Assembly: GCA_963788205.1 (NCBI GenBank)
Contig: CAWBGG010000007.1
Location: 248,001-312,000 of the forward strand
Origin: CAVVMA01 sp963788205
Lineage (GTDB): Bacteria; Desulfobacterota; Binatia; Binatales; Binataceae
Length of the DNA stretch: 64,000 bases
Direction of reading: 5' to 3'
The notes under the pieces were generated by a model. That model was given only the letters and a program-made list of their open reading frames with translations. It was not told the origin of the DNA and ran no database searches. Position numbers and translations under genes: made by a program. How positions within the stretch are numbered: position 1 is the stretch's first letter; each line of letters opens with the position of its first letter. Below are positions 26,935 to 37,102 of this stretch, one piece after another.

Positions 26935-28140
26935 ATGAGAGAAGCGCTGAAGGCAGCCAAAATCTTCGTGGTGAAGCAGCGTCTGTCACCCGATCTGGAG
27001 ATCACTCGCTACGTAAGCAAGTGGATGAAGCTGCATCGTTCATCCCCCCCGTTGCTCTTCGTCAACGTCGCCGGCTATCCGACATTCCACGTGCTGATGG
27101 ATCCGTTCTCGAGGGACGTTTTACTGAGCTCGCTGGCCGTTTCCGATACAGACTATCTACCCACCCTCGTTCACCGGCTACGCGGACGTGGCGTAACAAC
27201 GACAACGGAAGTCTCACATGCGACCGTCGGCCTGGATTCTCTCTATTCGCTGCCTGTCCTCCGTCACCAACCACGCGATGCAGGGCGCTACATCACGTCC
27301 GCCGTTCTGTGTCTGCGCAGTCCGAACGACCGTCTTTGCAATTTGGGGATTTATCGGATTTGCGTGAAGGGCCCGCGTCGCTGCGTCGTTTTCCTTGACC
27401 GTCGCACGGACGCTCATCGCCTGCTGATCGAGCACTGGAACGCCGGAATCGGCGAAGTGCCGACTACGCTTTATCTCGGCGGACCTCCGGCGACGTACCT
27501 TGCCGCTGCCGGATGTGTGCCCGCTACTCGTGACAGCTACGAGTTCGCCGCGGCTCTCGGCGGACAATCAATCTCTCTAGCAGAAGACTCACGACTTCCG
27601 TACCCACCGGCCGCGGCGGAGGCCGAGATCGTCATACGGGGCCGAATTACCAAGGAAGTGGATGACGAAGCCCCCTTCGGCGAATTCAAAGGTTACTACT
27701 GCAAGCCCACGCGAAGCCCAGTCCTCGTCGTTGACGACATCGCCGTACGACCGGAGGCAATGTATCCCGGCCTCTTTTGCGGAAAAGAGAGCGGCCTGCG
27801 CTTGATGTCGCTGACGAATGAGATTTTGATGTACGACCATCTTCGGTCGCTCGGCCATGAGGTATCGCGCGTCTCATATCCGCTCTCGGCCTTCGGAGAG
27901 TTTCTGGCGCTTATCGAATCGCCGAGGCCGACCAGCGATGCCCTGACGGCGGCCCTGGAGTTCGACAAACGCGCGAAGATGGTCGTCCTCAGTGAGTCGA
28001 TCGAGCGGCCCCAGGCAGAATTATCGATCTTCGATTTTGACGCGAAGTGCGCCTCGTACGTGAAGCGTGGGGAGTCTCATGGGCATCGCATTGGCATTCT
28101 CGCCGCGCGAAAAGAGAGCGTCGATTGGGTGGAATTCTGA
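26935..28140 (+). CDS. UbiD-family prenylated-FMN decarboxylase
   Basis: This protein has 401 residues from ATG 26935, with AAGGA upstream; GTG 26914 would add seven residues. Most UbiD proteins have 450-520 residues, so it is rather short. The signature EAPFGEFKGYYC near residue 245 includes the conserved Glu of the prFMN site, and LPYPPAAAEAEIVIRG precedes it as in UbiD. UbiD enzymes perform reversible decarboxylation of unsaturated or aromatic acids. With QueE producing a 7-carboxyl group and no functional QueC, the likely substrate is a 7-carboxy-7-deazapurine nucleotide. A UbiD-type decarboxylase is reported in tubercidin synthesis in Streptomyces (from memory). Confidence 0.8.
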   Translation: MREALKAAKIFVVKQRLSPDLEITRYVSKWMKLHRSSPPLLFVNVAGYPTFHVLMDPFSRDVLLSSLAVSDTDYLPTLVHRLRGRGVTTTTEVSHATVGLDSLYSLPVLRHQPRDAGRYITSAVLCLRSPNDRLCNLGIYRICVKGPRRCVVFLDRRTDAHRLLIEHWNAGIGEVPTTLYLGGPPATYLAAAGCVPATRDSYEFAAALGGQSISLAEDSRLPYPPAAAEAEIVIRGRITKEVDDEAPFGEFKGYYCKPTRSPVLVVDDIAVRPEAMYPGLFCGKESGLRLMSLTNEILMYDHLRSLGHEVSRVSYPLSAFGEFLALIESPRPTSDALTAALEFDKRAKMVVLSESIERPQAELSIFDFDAKCASYVKRGESHGHRIGILAARKESVDWVEF

Positions 28141-28150
28141 GGTCCGATTG

Positions 28151-29305
28151 ATGAACGATTGCAACGAGGATCGCTTCCGGACCGCTCTCTCGTACGATGA
28201 CGTCCTGCTCGTGCCAAAGAGAACGCGGTTGTCGAGCCGAAAGGATGCCGATACCTCGACTCAGTTGACGCCCCGCTTACGCCTGGCCATCCCGATCGTC
28301 TCGGCAAACGCGCCCTTCTGCACCGAAGACGCGATGGCGATCATGATGGCAAAGCTTGGCGGGGTCGGCTTCATCCACCGCATGGCAACGGTTGCGCAGC
28401 AGGCGGCGCAGGTGGCGCGCACGAAGCGCGCCGAATGGGACCCCGAAGAGCATCCGTGCGCGACGGTTGACGGGGACGGTCGCCTGGCGGTTGGCGCCGC
28501 TGTCGGTATCCGAGGCGACTGCTTGCGCCGTGCCGACAACCTCGTAAGGCAGGGTGTAGATTGCCTGGTGGTCAACGTCGCACACGGCCACTCAGATGAC
28601 GTGATTCGAGTGGTCGGCCGCTTCCGCGAGACCTATCCGCACGTGGTTCTCGTCGCCGGAAACGTCGCCACTGCCGAAGGTGTCAAAGACCTGGCGGAAG
28701 CCGGTGCGGACGTAGTGAAGGTGGGCATTGGTCCGGGCGCAATCTGCACAACGCGCCTCGTAACCGGTGCGGGCGTCCCGCAGTTCACGGCGGTGCTGGA
28801 ATGCGCTCGGCTCGCGCGAGACCTGGGGGTGACGATTATTGCGGACGGCGGGGTTCGTCAAGCCGGTGACGTGACAAAAGCCTTGGGTGCCGGTGCCTCT
28901 GCGGTCATGCTCGGCACCATGTTGGCTGGAACCGACGAGAGTGCCGCAGTCCTCATCGAAGAGAACGGACGTAAATACAAACGAACGACCGGATTCGCGT
29001 CGTTGGGAGCCGAGTTGACCCTTAGGCGAGCGGCCGGTGAAGCGCTGCCCCAGCAAGAGATGGACGCGTACGTACCCGAGGGGATCGAGGCCGAGTTCCT
29101 CTATACCGGCCCGTTGAGGCACCGCCTGCTTCAGATCGTCGGCGGTCTTCGTTCGGGTATGAGTTATGCGGGGGCTGCCTCGATCTGCGAGCTGCGCAGC
29201 ACTGCGGAGTTCCTCTGTGTGACCCCGGCTGGGCGCGAGGAAGGCTCGCCACATGCGCTGCGCGGTCCGGCCCGCGCTGCGGGGCACGGACCTTCCGGCA
29301 GTTGA
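28151..29305 (+). CDS. IMPDH/GMP reductase-family enzyme without CBS domains
   Basis: This protein has 384 residues from ATG 28151, with GAGG upstream. The TIM-barrel core is complete: SYDDVLLVP at the start, the nucleotide loop GIGPGAICTTR with catalytic Cys199, IADGGV, and GTMLAGTDE for phosphate binding. The CBS pair that normally lies near residues 90-210 of IMPDH is replaced by ~20 residues, as in GMP reductase. In toyocamycin synthesis the homologue ToyE is proposed to remove the 2-amino group of the deazaguanine nucleotide. The same reaction fits here. It is the last gene of the coupled set. Confidence 0.83.
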   Translation: MNDCNEDRFRTALSYDDVLLVPKRTRLSSRKDADTSTQLTPRLRLAIPIVSANAPFCTEDAMAIMMAKLGGVGFIHRMATVAQQAAQVARTKRAEWDPEEHPCATVDGDGRLAVGAAVGIRGDCLRRADNLVRQGVDCLVVNVAHGHSDDVIRVVGRFRETYPHVVLVAGNVATAEGVKDLAEAGADVVKVGIGPGAICTTRLVTGAGVPQFTAVLECARLARDLGVTIIADGGVRQAGDVTKALGAGASAVMLGTMLAGTDESAAVLIEENGRKYKRTTGFASLGAELTLRRAAGEALPQQEMDAYVPEGIEAEFLYTGPLRHRLLQIVGGLRSGMSYAGAASICELRSTAEFLCVTPAGREEGSPHALRGPARAAGHGPSGS

Positions 29306-29642
29306 AAACACCGCCAGCGGACAAACTGCAGAAGCCTCAGGGCAGCAATCGGCATCCGGCCGCGGCGATGCAAAAAATTGTGCTGACTGCGGACCGCACG
29401 ATGACGACGGAGCGCTACGACGCCGTCGTCGCGCGGCTGCCCAAATCCGGCCAAGGGAAACTGGGCTTCGTTCTGGGACTCCGATTTGCGAAAATGGGCG
29501 CACATTTTGGGCCCCGACTTCCGCGGCGTGATTGCGGTCTTCAACGCCGACCTCAAAAGCGCCCGGCTGACGAGTGGGCAAGTTCAACTGCTCGATCTCG
29601 CGCGGGCCCGCACCGTCTTTAACCTCGGAGAAATCAAATAGG
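29306..29642 (+). other. Region without intact gene; possible gene remnant
   Basis: An open frame of 106 codons from 29302 holds QKIVLTADRTMTTERYD, and a different frame carries a coding-like stretch (WDSDLRKWAHILGP, then VIAVFNADLKSARL and VFNLGEIK) that stops at 29639-29641. Joining them needs one frame change, so this may be a degenerate or indel-broken small gene. No family is recognised. Confidence 0.3.
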
Positions 29643-30530
29643 ATGCCCCGCGTGATACGGAAAATTCCCGCCGCGTTGGCTATTCTCCTGATCCTGCACG
29701 TTCCGCTCGCGATAGCTGGCACTGCGGTAACCGGTGACTCGGAGGCGAGAATCGAAACCGACGGTAGCAGGCGCTACATGGTTACGCGCTCGCGCAGCTT
29801 CGAGCTGACTCAGTTTGCCCACAACGAGACCGTGCGCACCGCGGTGGTCGAGACCGAAATTCGCCATCGCCACCGGATCAGCGAGGATCTCGCCGACAAC
29901 GGCGACGAAACCGGGATCGTCACGCTGACGGTCTATCCGGTCAATCCGGCGGGCCATTTCGATCCGCCGCTGGCGACCCGCAAGCTATCGGGCGATGAAG
30001 TTGATGTCCAAGGTTCGGGCGGCGTCAAAGTCACCACTTGGGGTTGCTGCGCAGAAAGCAGCGCCGAAACCCAGCTCAGCCTGAATGACCTCAAGACTGT
30101 GTTCGTGAAATCGCACGACGTGCCGCTGGTGACCTACACTCGCTTGGGCAAGCCGGCGGTCGGCCGCCTCGTAGCCGTATATATGGTGTTGACGCCTATC
30201 GATGACGAAATACTCGGCAAGGACAATTCCGCCGTCGCGATGATCACATGGGCCGGCGACGAAGCGCCGCTGCAGCGGATTGCGGTGCACCTGCACGGCG
30301 ACAAGCCTCGCGACGCCGCGATGGAATGGACGACGACCGTGGGCTGGCGCGTAGCCGGCAAGCCGCTCGACAATCACACCGTGTTCGACCCGGCCAAGCC
30401 GGCGAAAACGGTTTTCGTCTGGCAAATCGCCGATGGGAAAACTATCGAGCTGCCGCTGGCCGGCGATCGCTTCGACGTTGCCGCGGCCAAGCTCCCTGTC
30501 GGAGTGTCGCTCAAGGAACTGCCGCGCTGA
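29643..30530 (+). CDS. Secreted protein of unknown function
   Basis: This protein has 295 residues from ATG 29643, with GGAGAAA upstream. A clear signal peptide (IRKIPAALAILLILHVPLAIAG) is cut near residue 26. The mature part is beta-rich with a CC pair in TTWGCCAES and no recognised domain. It follows the deazapurine cluster and the remnant above but shares no obvious function with them. The periplasm or cell exterior is the likely location. Confidence 0.65.
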   Translation: MPRVIRKIPAALAILLILHVPLAIAGTAVTGDSEARIETDGSRRYMVTRSRSFELTQFAHNETVRTAVVETEIRHRHRISEDLADNGDETGIVTLTVYPVNPAGHFDPPLATRKLSGDEVDVQGSGGVKVTTWGCCAESSAETQLSLNDLKTVFVKSHDVPLVTYTRLGKPAVGRLVAVYMVLTPIDDEILGKDNSAVAMITWAGDEAPLQRIAVHLHGDKPRDAAMEWTTTVGWRVAGKPLDNHTVFDPAKPAKTVFVWQIADGKTIELPLAGDRFDVAAAKLPVGVSLKELPR

Positions 30531-30563
30531 GCGCTCGGCATCCTCGTATGAACGCGCGCCCTT

Positions 30564-30989
30564 TTACAGAAGGACCAGGCCCACGATTATATGGACCGTA
30601 AGCGCGAACGCGGCGAGCACGCCGACCGTATAGGCAATCGTGCGCCACGGTTGGAGCCCGTTCAGGAAAAAGATGGTGTGCGCGATCCGCGCCGCGGCGA
30701 AAACCGCGAAATAGATCGCCTCGGAACGGACCGAGAACGGCGACATTAGAAAGATGAAGCCGAGAAACAGAAAGATCGGAATGTTCTCGAGATCGTTGCG
30801 CCAGGCGCGGGCTGCGCGCTGCACGATTGGCAACTCCTCGGCCATCAGTTTCGCGCCGAAGAGCTTTGCATCCTCGGGCAGCGTGAATACGCCTCCGCGT
30901 GCGCGGGCAATCCCCTGTACAATCGAGATCGCCGACATTTTGAAAAACAAAATCACCGTCAATGCGGCGTAAAGCTTGAGCCGAATCAT
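30564..30989 (-). CDS. MAPEG-family membrane protein
   Basis: This protein has 141 residues from ATG 30989, preceded by GGGAGG; the frame is open further upstream but without a start context. It has four membrane helices in the order of MAPEG proteins (microsomal GST/prostaglandin E synthase type). The second helix region carries RAARAWRNDLENIPIFLFLGF, in which the Arg and the ENIP motif are typical of the glutathione-binding site. Bacterial members are thought to be glutathione transferases or peroxidases; the substrate is unknown. Confidence 0.85.
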   Translation of the reverse strand: MIRLKLYAALTVILFFKMSAISIVQGIARARGGVFTLPEDAKLFGAKLMAEELPIVQRAARAWRNDLENIPIFLFLGFIFLMSPFSVRSEAIYFAVFAAARIAHTIFFLNGLQPWRTIAYTVGVLAAFALTVHIIVGLVLL

Positions 30990-31182
30990 GGCTTGCGCCT
31001 CCCTCGCGCGTCGCGGGCGGTCTTTAGATCTGACGCAGAGAGCTATACCACGATCCGGGTCTGACAAAAGAGGCACGTCAACCGGCCCCTTTCTGCGCCG
31101 CTGCGGCATACGTTAATCTCTACAAAAGGAGATTGACGCGGCGGTACGCATCCAGGCGCGCCGCCGTTATTATCATTCACCT

Positions 31183-34081
31183 GTGGCCGACAGCGATTAC
31201 AAAGCGACCCTGAATCTTCCCAGGACCGACTTCCCGATGAAGGCGAATCTGCCCAAGCGGGAGCCTGAAATCCTGAAACGCTGGGACGAGATGGACCTCT
31301 ACGGGCGCCTGATGCAGGCGCGGCGCAACGCCCAGCCCTGGATCCTCCACGACGGCCCGCCCTACGCCAACGGCGACGTCCACATGGGCACGGCGCTCAA
31401 CAAGATCGTCAAGGATTTCATCGTGCGGTCGCGCGCGATGATGGGCTATCGGACCCCGTTCGTTCCCGGATGGGATTGTCACGGGATGCCGATCGAGCAT
31501 CGCGTGGCCAAAGGTCTCGGCGAGCGCGCGCGCACGATGCCGAAGATCGAGCTGCGCAGGCTATGCCGCGCCGACGCCCAGCACTGGATCGACGCGCAGC
31601 GCGCGGACTTCCGCCGCTTGGGCGTGATCGGCGACTGGCAGCATCCCTACCTTACGATGAATCCCGAGTACGACGCGGCCGAAATCGCCGTGCTCAGAAA
31701 GCTGAAAGAGGCGGGCTACGTCTTTCGTGGCCGCCGGCCCGTGCATTGGTGCTTCGATTGCCGCACCGCGCTGGCCGAAGCCGAGGTCGAATACCGCGAC
31801 CATCGCTCCCCTTCGATTTACGTGGCGTTTCGCTTCAACGATTCGATCGATTCCAGCCGGCTCGCGGCCAGCGCCGCCGATGGCGCCAAACTTTCCGCCG
31901 CGCAGGCGGCCGGCAAGCTGTTCGCCGTGATCTGGACCACGACGCCATGGACGCTGCCCGCCAATCTCGGCATCAGCCTCAACGAGAGCTTCGATTATGT
32001 TGCCCTCGGCGTGGCCGGCGCGTACTACGTCGTCGCCGTGCGGCTTGCCGACCAGGTCGCGAAAGCCTGCGCGCTGGCGGTTGACGACCGTATCCCGCTC
32101 GCGCGCGCGGCGCTCAAGGCGCTCGATGGCCGCGACATCTTTCGCCATCCGTTCATCGATCGCGACGTGAAGCTGATGTTCGGCGATCACGTTACCGCCG
32201 ACGCCGGCACCGGCCTGGTGCATACCGCGCCCGGCCACGGCTACGAGGATTTCGTCACCGGCGAGCGCTACGGGATCAAGCCGCTGACGCCGGTCGACGA
32301 CGCCGGCGTGTTCACCGCCGAGGCCGGCGATTACGCGGGCTCCAACGTGTTCGCGGCCAACGACGCGATCGTCGCCAGGCTGCGCGAGCGCGGCGCGCTG
32401 CTCCACGCCGAAACGCTCGCCCACAGCTATCCGCATTGCTGGCGATGCCGCAAGCCGCTGATCTTCCGTGCTACCGAGCAATGGTTCATGAACGTTGACC
32501 ACAACGATTTGCGCCGGCGCGTACTGGCCGGCATGGAGCAGATCGGCTGGTGGCCGGGATGGTCGCACGACCGGATGCGCAACACGATCGAGACCCGGCC
32601 GCCGGGATGGTGTCTCTCGCGACAGAAGGCGTGGGGCGTGCCGATTCCCGCGCTCAAGTGCACAGGATGCCGTCACGTGGCGCTCGACGTGGCGATCATG
32701 AAGCGCGTGGAAGAAATTTTCGCGCGCGAAGGCTCGGACGCGTGGTACGTCAGGCCGCTCGCGGACTTCGTGACCGCGGGCTTCCGATGCGAGCAGTGCG
32801 GCGGCGCCGATTTCGAACGTCAGGAAGACGTGCTCGACGTTCTGGTTCGATTCGGGATGCTCGCAGGCCGCGGTGCTCGGCGCCCGGCCGGAGCTTGCCT
32901 GGCCCGCAGACGCCTACGTGGAGGCGGTCGAGCAGGCGCGCGGCTGGTTCCAGTCCTCGCTGCTGTGCGCCACCGCCGAGCGGGGCGCGGCGCCGTTTCG
33001 CAACGTCGTCAGTCACGGGCTCACGCTCGACGAGCAGGGGCGCAAGATGTCCAAGTCGCTGGGCAATACCGAGAACGCCTCGGACGTGACTAATCGCATC
33101 GGGGCCGACGTGGTGCGCCTGCTTTACGCTTCGGTGGATTACTCGGCTGACATGAACGTCGGCCCGACGCTGCTCAACGCGGTCGCGGAGTCCTATCGCA
33201 AGCTGCGCAACACTTGCCGCTATCTGCTCGGCAACCTGTCCGACTTCGATCCGGCGCGCGACACCGTCGCGCTGGCCGAAATGCTCGAGTTCGACCGCTT
33301 CATTCTGGCCCGCACCGAGCGGCTCAAGAGCGCCGTGCGCCGCGCCTACGAGGCGTTCGATTTCCAGACCGCTTATCATCAGTTGCTCAATTTCGCAGTG
33401 GTCGATCTGAGCTCGCTCTATATCGACGTGGTGCGCGACCGGCTGTACTGCTCGGCGCCCGCCTCGCGCGAGCGGCGCTCGGCGCAGACCGCGCTGTTCG
33501 GGGTGCTCGACGCGATAGTGCGGATGCTCGCGCCGCTGATGCCCTACAGCGCCGACGAGATTTATTCGTACCTGCTCGGCAAAAGCGCCGACAGCGTGCA
33601 TCTGCTGGAATTCGCACCGCCCTGTCCCGAGTGGGCCGACACCGAGCTTGAATCGCGATGGGATCGCCTGCTGGAAGTGCGCGACGAAGGGATGAAGCTG
33701 CTCGAAGCGATGCGCCAGGCGGGCACGATCGGCGCGCCGCTCGAGGCGGCGGTCAAGCTCGGCGCCACCTCCGGCGTGAATGGCGAATGGGCCAGCCTGC
33801 TGCACAGCTCGCGCGATCGGCTCAAAGAGCTGTTCATCGTTGCTGACGTGACGATCCTGAGCGATTCCGAGGCGGCCGGTTTCGCGCACGAGGCCAACGG
33901 GCAGGAAACATTTCGGCGCGACGGGATTTTCGGCCGGGTCGCCACGCGGCCGCCGCTGGTGATAGTCGGTGAGCGCGCGCGTGGCATCAAGTGCGAGCGA
34001 TGCTGGACCTACTTCGACGACGGCGGCGATCCGCGGCTGTGTCAGCGCTGCCGCGCCGTGGTCCGGGAGCTCAGTCGATGA
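31183..34081 (+). CDS. ileS: Isoleucyl-tRNA synthetase, one-base frameshift
   Basis: IleRS charges tRNA-Ile and is essential. The start is GTG 31183. Frame 1 contains the HIGH-type motif PPYANGDVHMG and the editing domain (TTTPWTLPANLG). The +1 frame continues with WFQSSLL, the GRKMSKSLGN loop, and the C-terminal zinc knuckle CERCW with CQRC. The reading breaks at 32840-32841, where GACGTTCTGG stands for the expected GACGTCTGG (VLDVWFDSG). The span is 3n+1 bases; the repaired protein has about 965 residues, a normal length. An essential gene is unlikely to be broken, so a one-base consensus error is the best reading. It overlaps lspA by ATGA. Confidence 0.93.
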
Positions 34082-34623
34082 GCTCGCCAATGACCTCGCA
34101 ATCGCCCGCTGAGGCTCCGGCCGCAGCCATGTTTTCCTTCAATCCGCGGGTGGTCTTCACGATGCTGGCCCTAATAGTCGCACCGCTGATCGCACTCGAC
34201 CAGGCGAGCAAATTCTACGTCCGGGCGCACATGGCGCTTTATGAGAATATCCAGTTGATACCCAATTGGCTGGACATTACCTATACGCAGAACCCCGGGG
34301 TCGCCTTCAGCATGTTCGCCAATGCGCCGGAGGGCGCCCGCAACGCGCTGCTGCTGGTGCTGGCCTCGGTGGCGATCGTGGTGATGGTCGTGCTGATGGG
34401 TGCGAGCGATCGTCTCAGTCTAGTGACGGTCGCGCTGGCCTTGATCCTGGCCGGAGCGGGGGGAAATCTAATCGACCGCCTGGCGCGCGGCGAGGTGATC
34501 GACTTCGTGCGGGCGCATTACTATGCGCACAACTGGCCGATCTTCAACGTCGCCGACAGCGCGATCTCGATCGGCGTTACGCTGATCGTGCTGCATTCGA
34601 TCTTTTCGCGGGACAGCTCGTAG
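34078..34623 (+). CDS. lspA: Lipoprotein signal peptidase II
   Basis: LspA cleaves signal peptides of prolipoproteins in the inner membrane. The protein has 181 residues and four membrane helices. Family motifs are LDQASKFYV, TQNPGVAFSMF, GGNLIDRLARGEVIDFV and FNVADSAISIG; the catalytic Asp pair lies in the last two. The start is ATG 34078, overlapping ileS by four bases, a common ileS-lspA arrangement. Its substrates would include the lipoproteins predicted elsewhere in this window. Confidence 0.93.
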   Translation: MSSPMTSQSPAEAPAAAMFSFNPRVVFTMLALIVAPLIALDQASKFYVRAHMALYENIQLIPNWLDITYTQNPGVAFSMFANAPEGARNALLLVLASVAIVVMVVLMGASDRLSLVTVALALILAGAGGNLIDRLARGEVIDFVRAHYYAHNWPIFNVADSAISIGVTLIVLHSIFSRDSS

Positions 34624-34641
34624 TAGCGGCCAACCCCGCGA

Positions 34642-35490
34642 TCACGCGGGTGCGGTTACGCTCGCGGTGGAAAACCCGCCCGCCCGGTCCGTCAGGCAAT
34701 ACTTCGAGGCCAGGTTGAACCACCCCAGGCCGGGCAGCCGCGCGATCATCGAGTCGTGCTCGGCCAGTTGCAGCGGTCCCTGCTCGTCGGCGAACAAGTA
34801 GCCACATACCCGGCGCATGTCAGAATCGCCGCGCACCGGACTGCCGACCGGCGACCAGAAATGGCGCACCAAGGTCGAGGTCAGCAATTGCGCCGCGCGC
34901 GGCCGCAGGCGCATCCGCGCCTGGTTGAAATAGAAAGAAAAGTGGCGGCGCTCGTCCTTGACGATCCGGGTCAGGATAGTCGTGAGCAGCGGATGGTGCG
35001 TGCGGCGCATAAGCGCATGATAACCGGTCAGGGTCGATAGCTCGTTGATTGCGCCCCAGGTCATGTGGACCGCGGGAAAGTGCCGCGTCATCCGGGATAG
35101 CACGTGCGCCAGCTTGTCCTGCAGGTAATCGGCCGGTTTCCTGCGCCGTAACTCGGCGAAGCGGGCGTCGTCGATGCTGACGCCCTGGCTCTCCAGCAGG
35201 CGTCTGAGCACCTGCGAGTGGAAGAATTCCTCGTAGGCCCAGCAGGACAGGAATGAGGTTATCGATACGTCTTCGGCGACCGAGGTCGAGAGCAGCTCCT
35301 TCAAATAGATGATGGTGTGCGACTCGACGTCCATCATGTAGCCGAGACAAAACAGCGCCTCGTCGTCGAGCGGCGGCCCCGGCTCGGACCAGTCGAAGAT
35401 GTCCGGTCGGGTCGCGCCTGAAGCGCGCAGATACTTTTCGAGATCGAACGCTTGCGGTTCGCTCTGGCCACTGAAGGTTGGCATCGTCAT
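34642..35490 (-). CDS. Ferritin-like diiron protein (possible oxygenase/desaturase)
   Basis: This protein has 282 residues from ATG 35490; the Met at residue 3 is an alternative start. A four-helix diiron bundle is suggested by Glu in DVESHTIIYL, the EEFFHS motif (E-x-x-H), Glu in GAINELSTLTGY and KDERRHFSFYF (E-x-x-H). This two-fold E...ExxH layout matches acyl-ACP desaturase-like and other ferritin-like oxygenases. The C-terminal ~80 residues form a separate region with conserved aromatic residues. Substrate is unknown. It is convergent with lspA. Confidence 0.72.
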   Translation of the reverse strand: MTMPTFSGQSEPQAFDLEKYLRASGATRPDIFDWSEPGPPLDDEALFCLGYMMDVESHTIIYLKELLSTSVAEDVSITSFLSCWAYEEFFHSQVLRRLLESQGVSIDDARFAELRRRKPADYLQDKLAHVLSRMTRHFPAVHMTWGAINELSTLTGYHALMRRTHHPLLTTILTRIVKDERRHFSFYFNQARMRLRPRAAQLLTSTLVRHFWSPVGSPVRGDSDMRRVCGYLFADEQGPLQLAEHDSMIARLPGLGWFNLASKYCLTDRAGGFSTASVTAPA

Positions 35491-35556
35491 TCAGACCTCA
35501 ATACGCGCCGGAGATCAAAACGGATTCGGCCCCGGCCACCGGAACAAACCTCGCCG

Positions 35557-36463
35557 CTACGCGCCCGGCGGCGCTCCCTTCAGATATATCGCCCCGGTCG
35601 GCTTGCTCACGCCGCCGGCCGGTTCCAGGGTTACGGCGCACAACGTCACGCGCTGGCCGGCCGGTGGCAGCACGGCCGGCGCGATCGCCTCGCGGCCGGC
35701 GACGGCCTGAAAAAGCCCGGCGGGCACGGGCCCGGCCTTTTTTGTAATCCACCACAGCTCATAGGTTTTACCCGCGGAAGTGGGCGGCAGATCTTCGGCG
35801 CGAATCACCGCGGTGCGAGCGCCCCGGCTGACCATCACCACCGCTCTCGCGCCTGGAGCGGGGCCCGCAGGTGCAAGCTTCACGAGTTCCAGATCGGGCG
35901 CCATCAGGGCACGTTCCAGACGGACGCGCTCGGCGATAACTCCCTCCAGCGCCGCGGTCTGCGCGCGCGCACTGGCGAGCTCCGAGCGCAGGTTGAAGAG
36001 CATATCCTGGAGCGCGGCCACCTGCGCGCCGCGGATGGCTCCGTCGCGACTGATCGCGGCCGCGTAAACGGTAAGGACCAGCGCCGCCGCGACGGCCACG
36101 CCGGTCGCGATTCGCCAGCGGCGAATCGAACCACGCGTAGCAGGCGCCGCCGCACGGATGCCAGGCCGCGCCACGCGCGCCGTATCGCCAGCCCCGTCGC
36201 GAATCTCGGGCGGCGGGGTAAGACGGGCCTGGAGCCGCTCCCAGATTCCGCGTTCCGATTGCGCGCCGCCGCCAGCGTAGTCATCCGATTGCTCCGCGGC
36301 CAGCGCGAACGCCGCCGCGGCCTCGCGGAACTCGCACAGGCTCAGCCTCGCAGCTATCGCATCCTTCGCGCAGATGCTCGGCGAGCGCGCGTTGGTCGCC
36401 GGCGTCGAGCCGATCGAGCGCCGCCAGCGGCAGCAGGTCTGCGAGCGCCTGATGGTCCATCAT
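35557..36463 (-). CDS. Anti-sigma factor (RskA-type), one-base frameshift
   Basis: The start is ATG 36463, overlapping the sigma gene by ATGA. The N-terminal cytoplasmic part (MMDHQALADLLPLAALDRLDAGDQRAL, residues ~1-27, then EGCDSCEAE) resembles the sigma-binding domain of RskA. The frame then breaks near 36339-36340, where one extra base occurs. Removing it continues with CEFREAAAAFALAAEQ, a membrane helix (IATGVAVAAALVLTVYAA) and a periplasmic RskA C-terminal domain (KTYELWWI, PPAGQRVTLCAVTLEPAGG). The span is 3n+1 bases and the repaired length about 301 residues. It probably sequesters the adjacent ECF sigma factor. Confidence 0.82.
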
Positions 36464-37035
36464 GTGCTCCATCCCGCCAGCGCTTTGCGTAGCTTGATCA
36501 TCGCGTTTCTGATCCTGGTCTTGACCGTGCCCAGCGGCAGCGAAAGCCGCTCAGCGATCTCCGACTGCGACAGGTCGGAGAAATAAGCCAGCTCGAGCGC
36601 GCGGCGTTCCTGAACCTCAAGGCGAGCAATCGCCTGGCGCACGATCCGCTCCCGCTCGGCCTGATCGACCTCGACCGATGGATCGGGCGCACCCGATCGA
36701 TCGGACGGCGTGTCGCCGGGCGGCGCTTGAATCGGCGGCGCCTGGCGGGCCTTCCGGGCGCGCAGGCGGTCGAGCGCACGGCTGCGCACGATAGTGGCCA
36801 GCCACGCCGCGACCGATCCGCGAGCGCGATCGAACGACGCCGCCTCGCGCCAGGCCTGCCAGAGCACGTCGGCAGCGACTTCTTCCGCGTCGGCCTGGTC
36901 GGCCAAAAAACGATTGGCCACCGTCGCCAGCTTTTTCCCGTAGCGCGCGTTCAAGGCCCGCAACGCCTCTGCGTCGCCGGCCGCCATCGCGGCCAGCAGC
37001 TCACTATCGGAAGGTTCGGGCGCCACGTCATCCAT
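36460..37035 (-). CDS. ECF-type RNA polymerase sigma factor
   Basis: This protein has 191 residues from ATG 37035; the frame is open upstream but the family starts here. Region 2 (ALRALNARYGKKLATVANRFLADQADAEEVAADVLWQAWREA, about residues 25-66) includes the -10 recognition helix. Region 4 (about 135-185) holds AYFSDLSQSEIAERLSLPLGTVKTRI, the helix-turn-helix for the -35 element. It lacks region 3, as expected for group IV sigma factors of the SigK type. The stop overlaps the start of the anti-sigma gene, so the pair is translated together and the operon is probably autoregulated. Confidence 0.9.
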   Translation of the reverse strand: MDDVAPEPSDSELLAAMAAGDAEALRALNARYGKKLATVANRFLADQADAEEVAADVLWQAWREAASFDRARGSVAAWLATIVRSRALDRLRARKARQAPPIQAPPGDTPSDRSGAPDPSVEVDQAERERIVRQAIARLEVQERRALELAYFSDLSQSEIAERLSLPLGTVKTRIRNAMIKLRKALAGWST

Positions 37036-37102
37036 TTGGAAGATACGTATGGGAGACGTAATCAGATTGGACGGCTGGGGAAAACCGGGGGGGAAGCGGC
37101 GC

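Noticed and set aside
31561..34090. Large minus-strand frames across ileS
   Set aside because: They are antisense to IleRS motifs and have no signature of their own.
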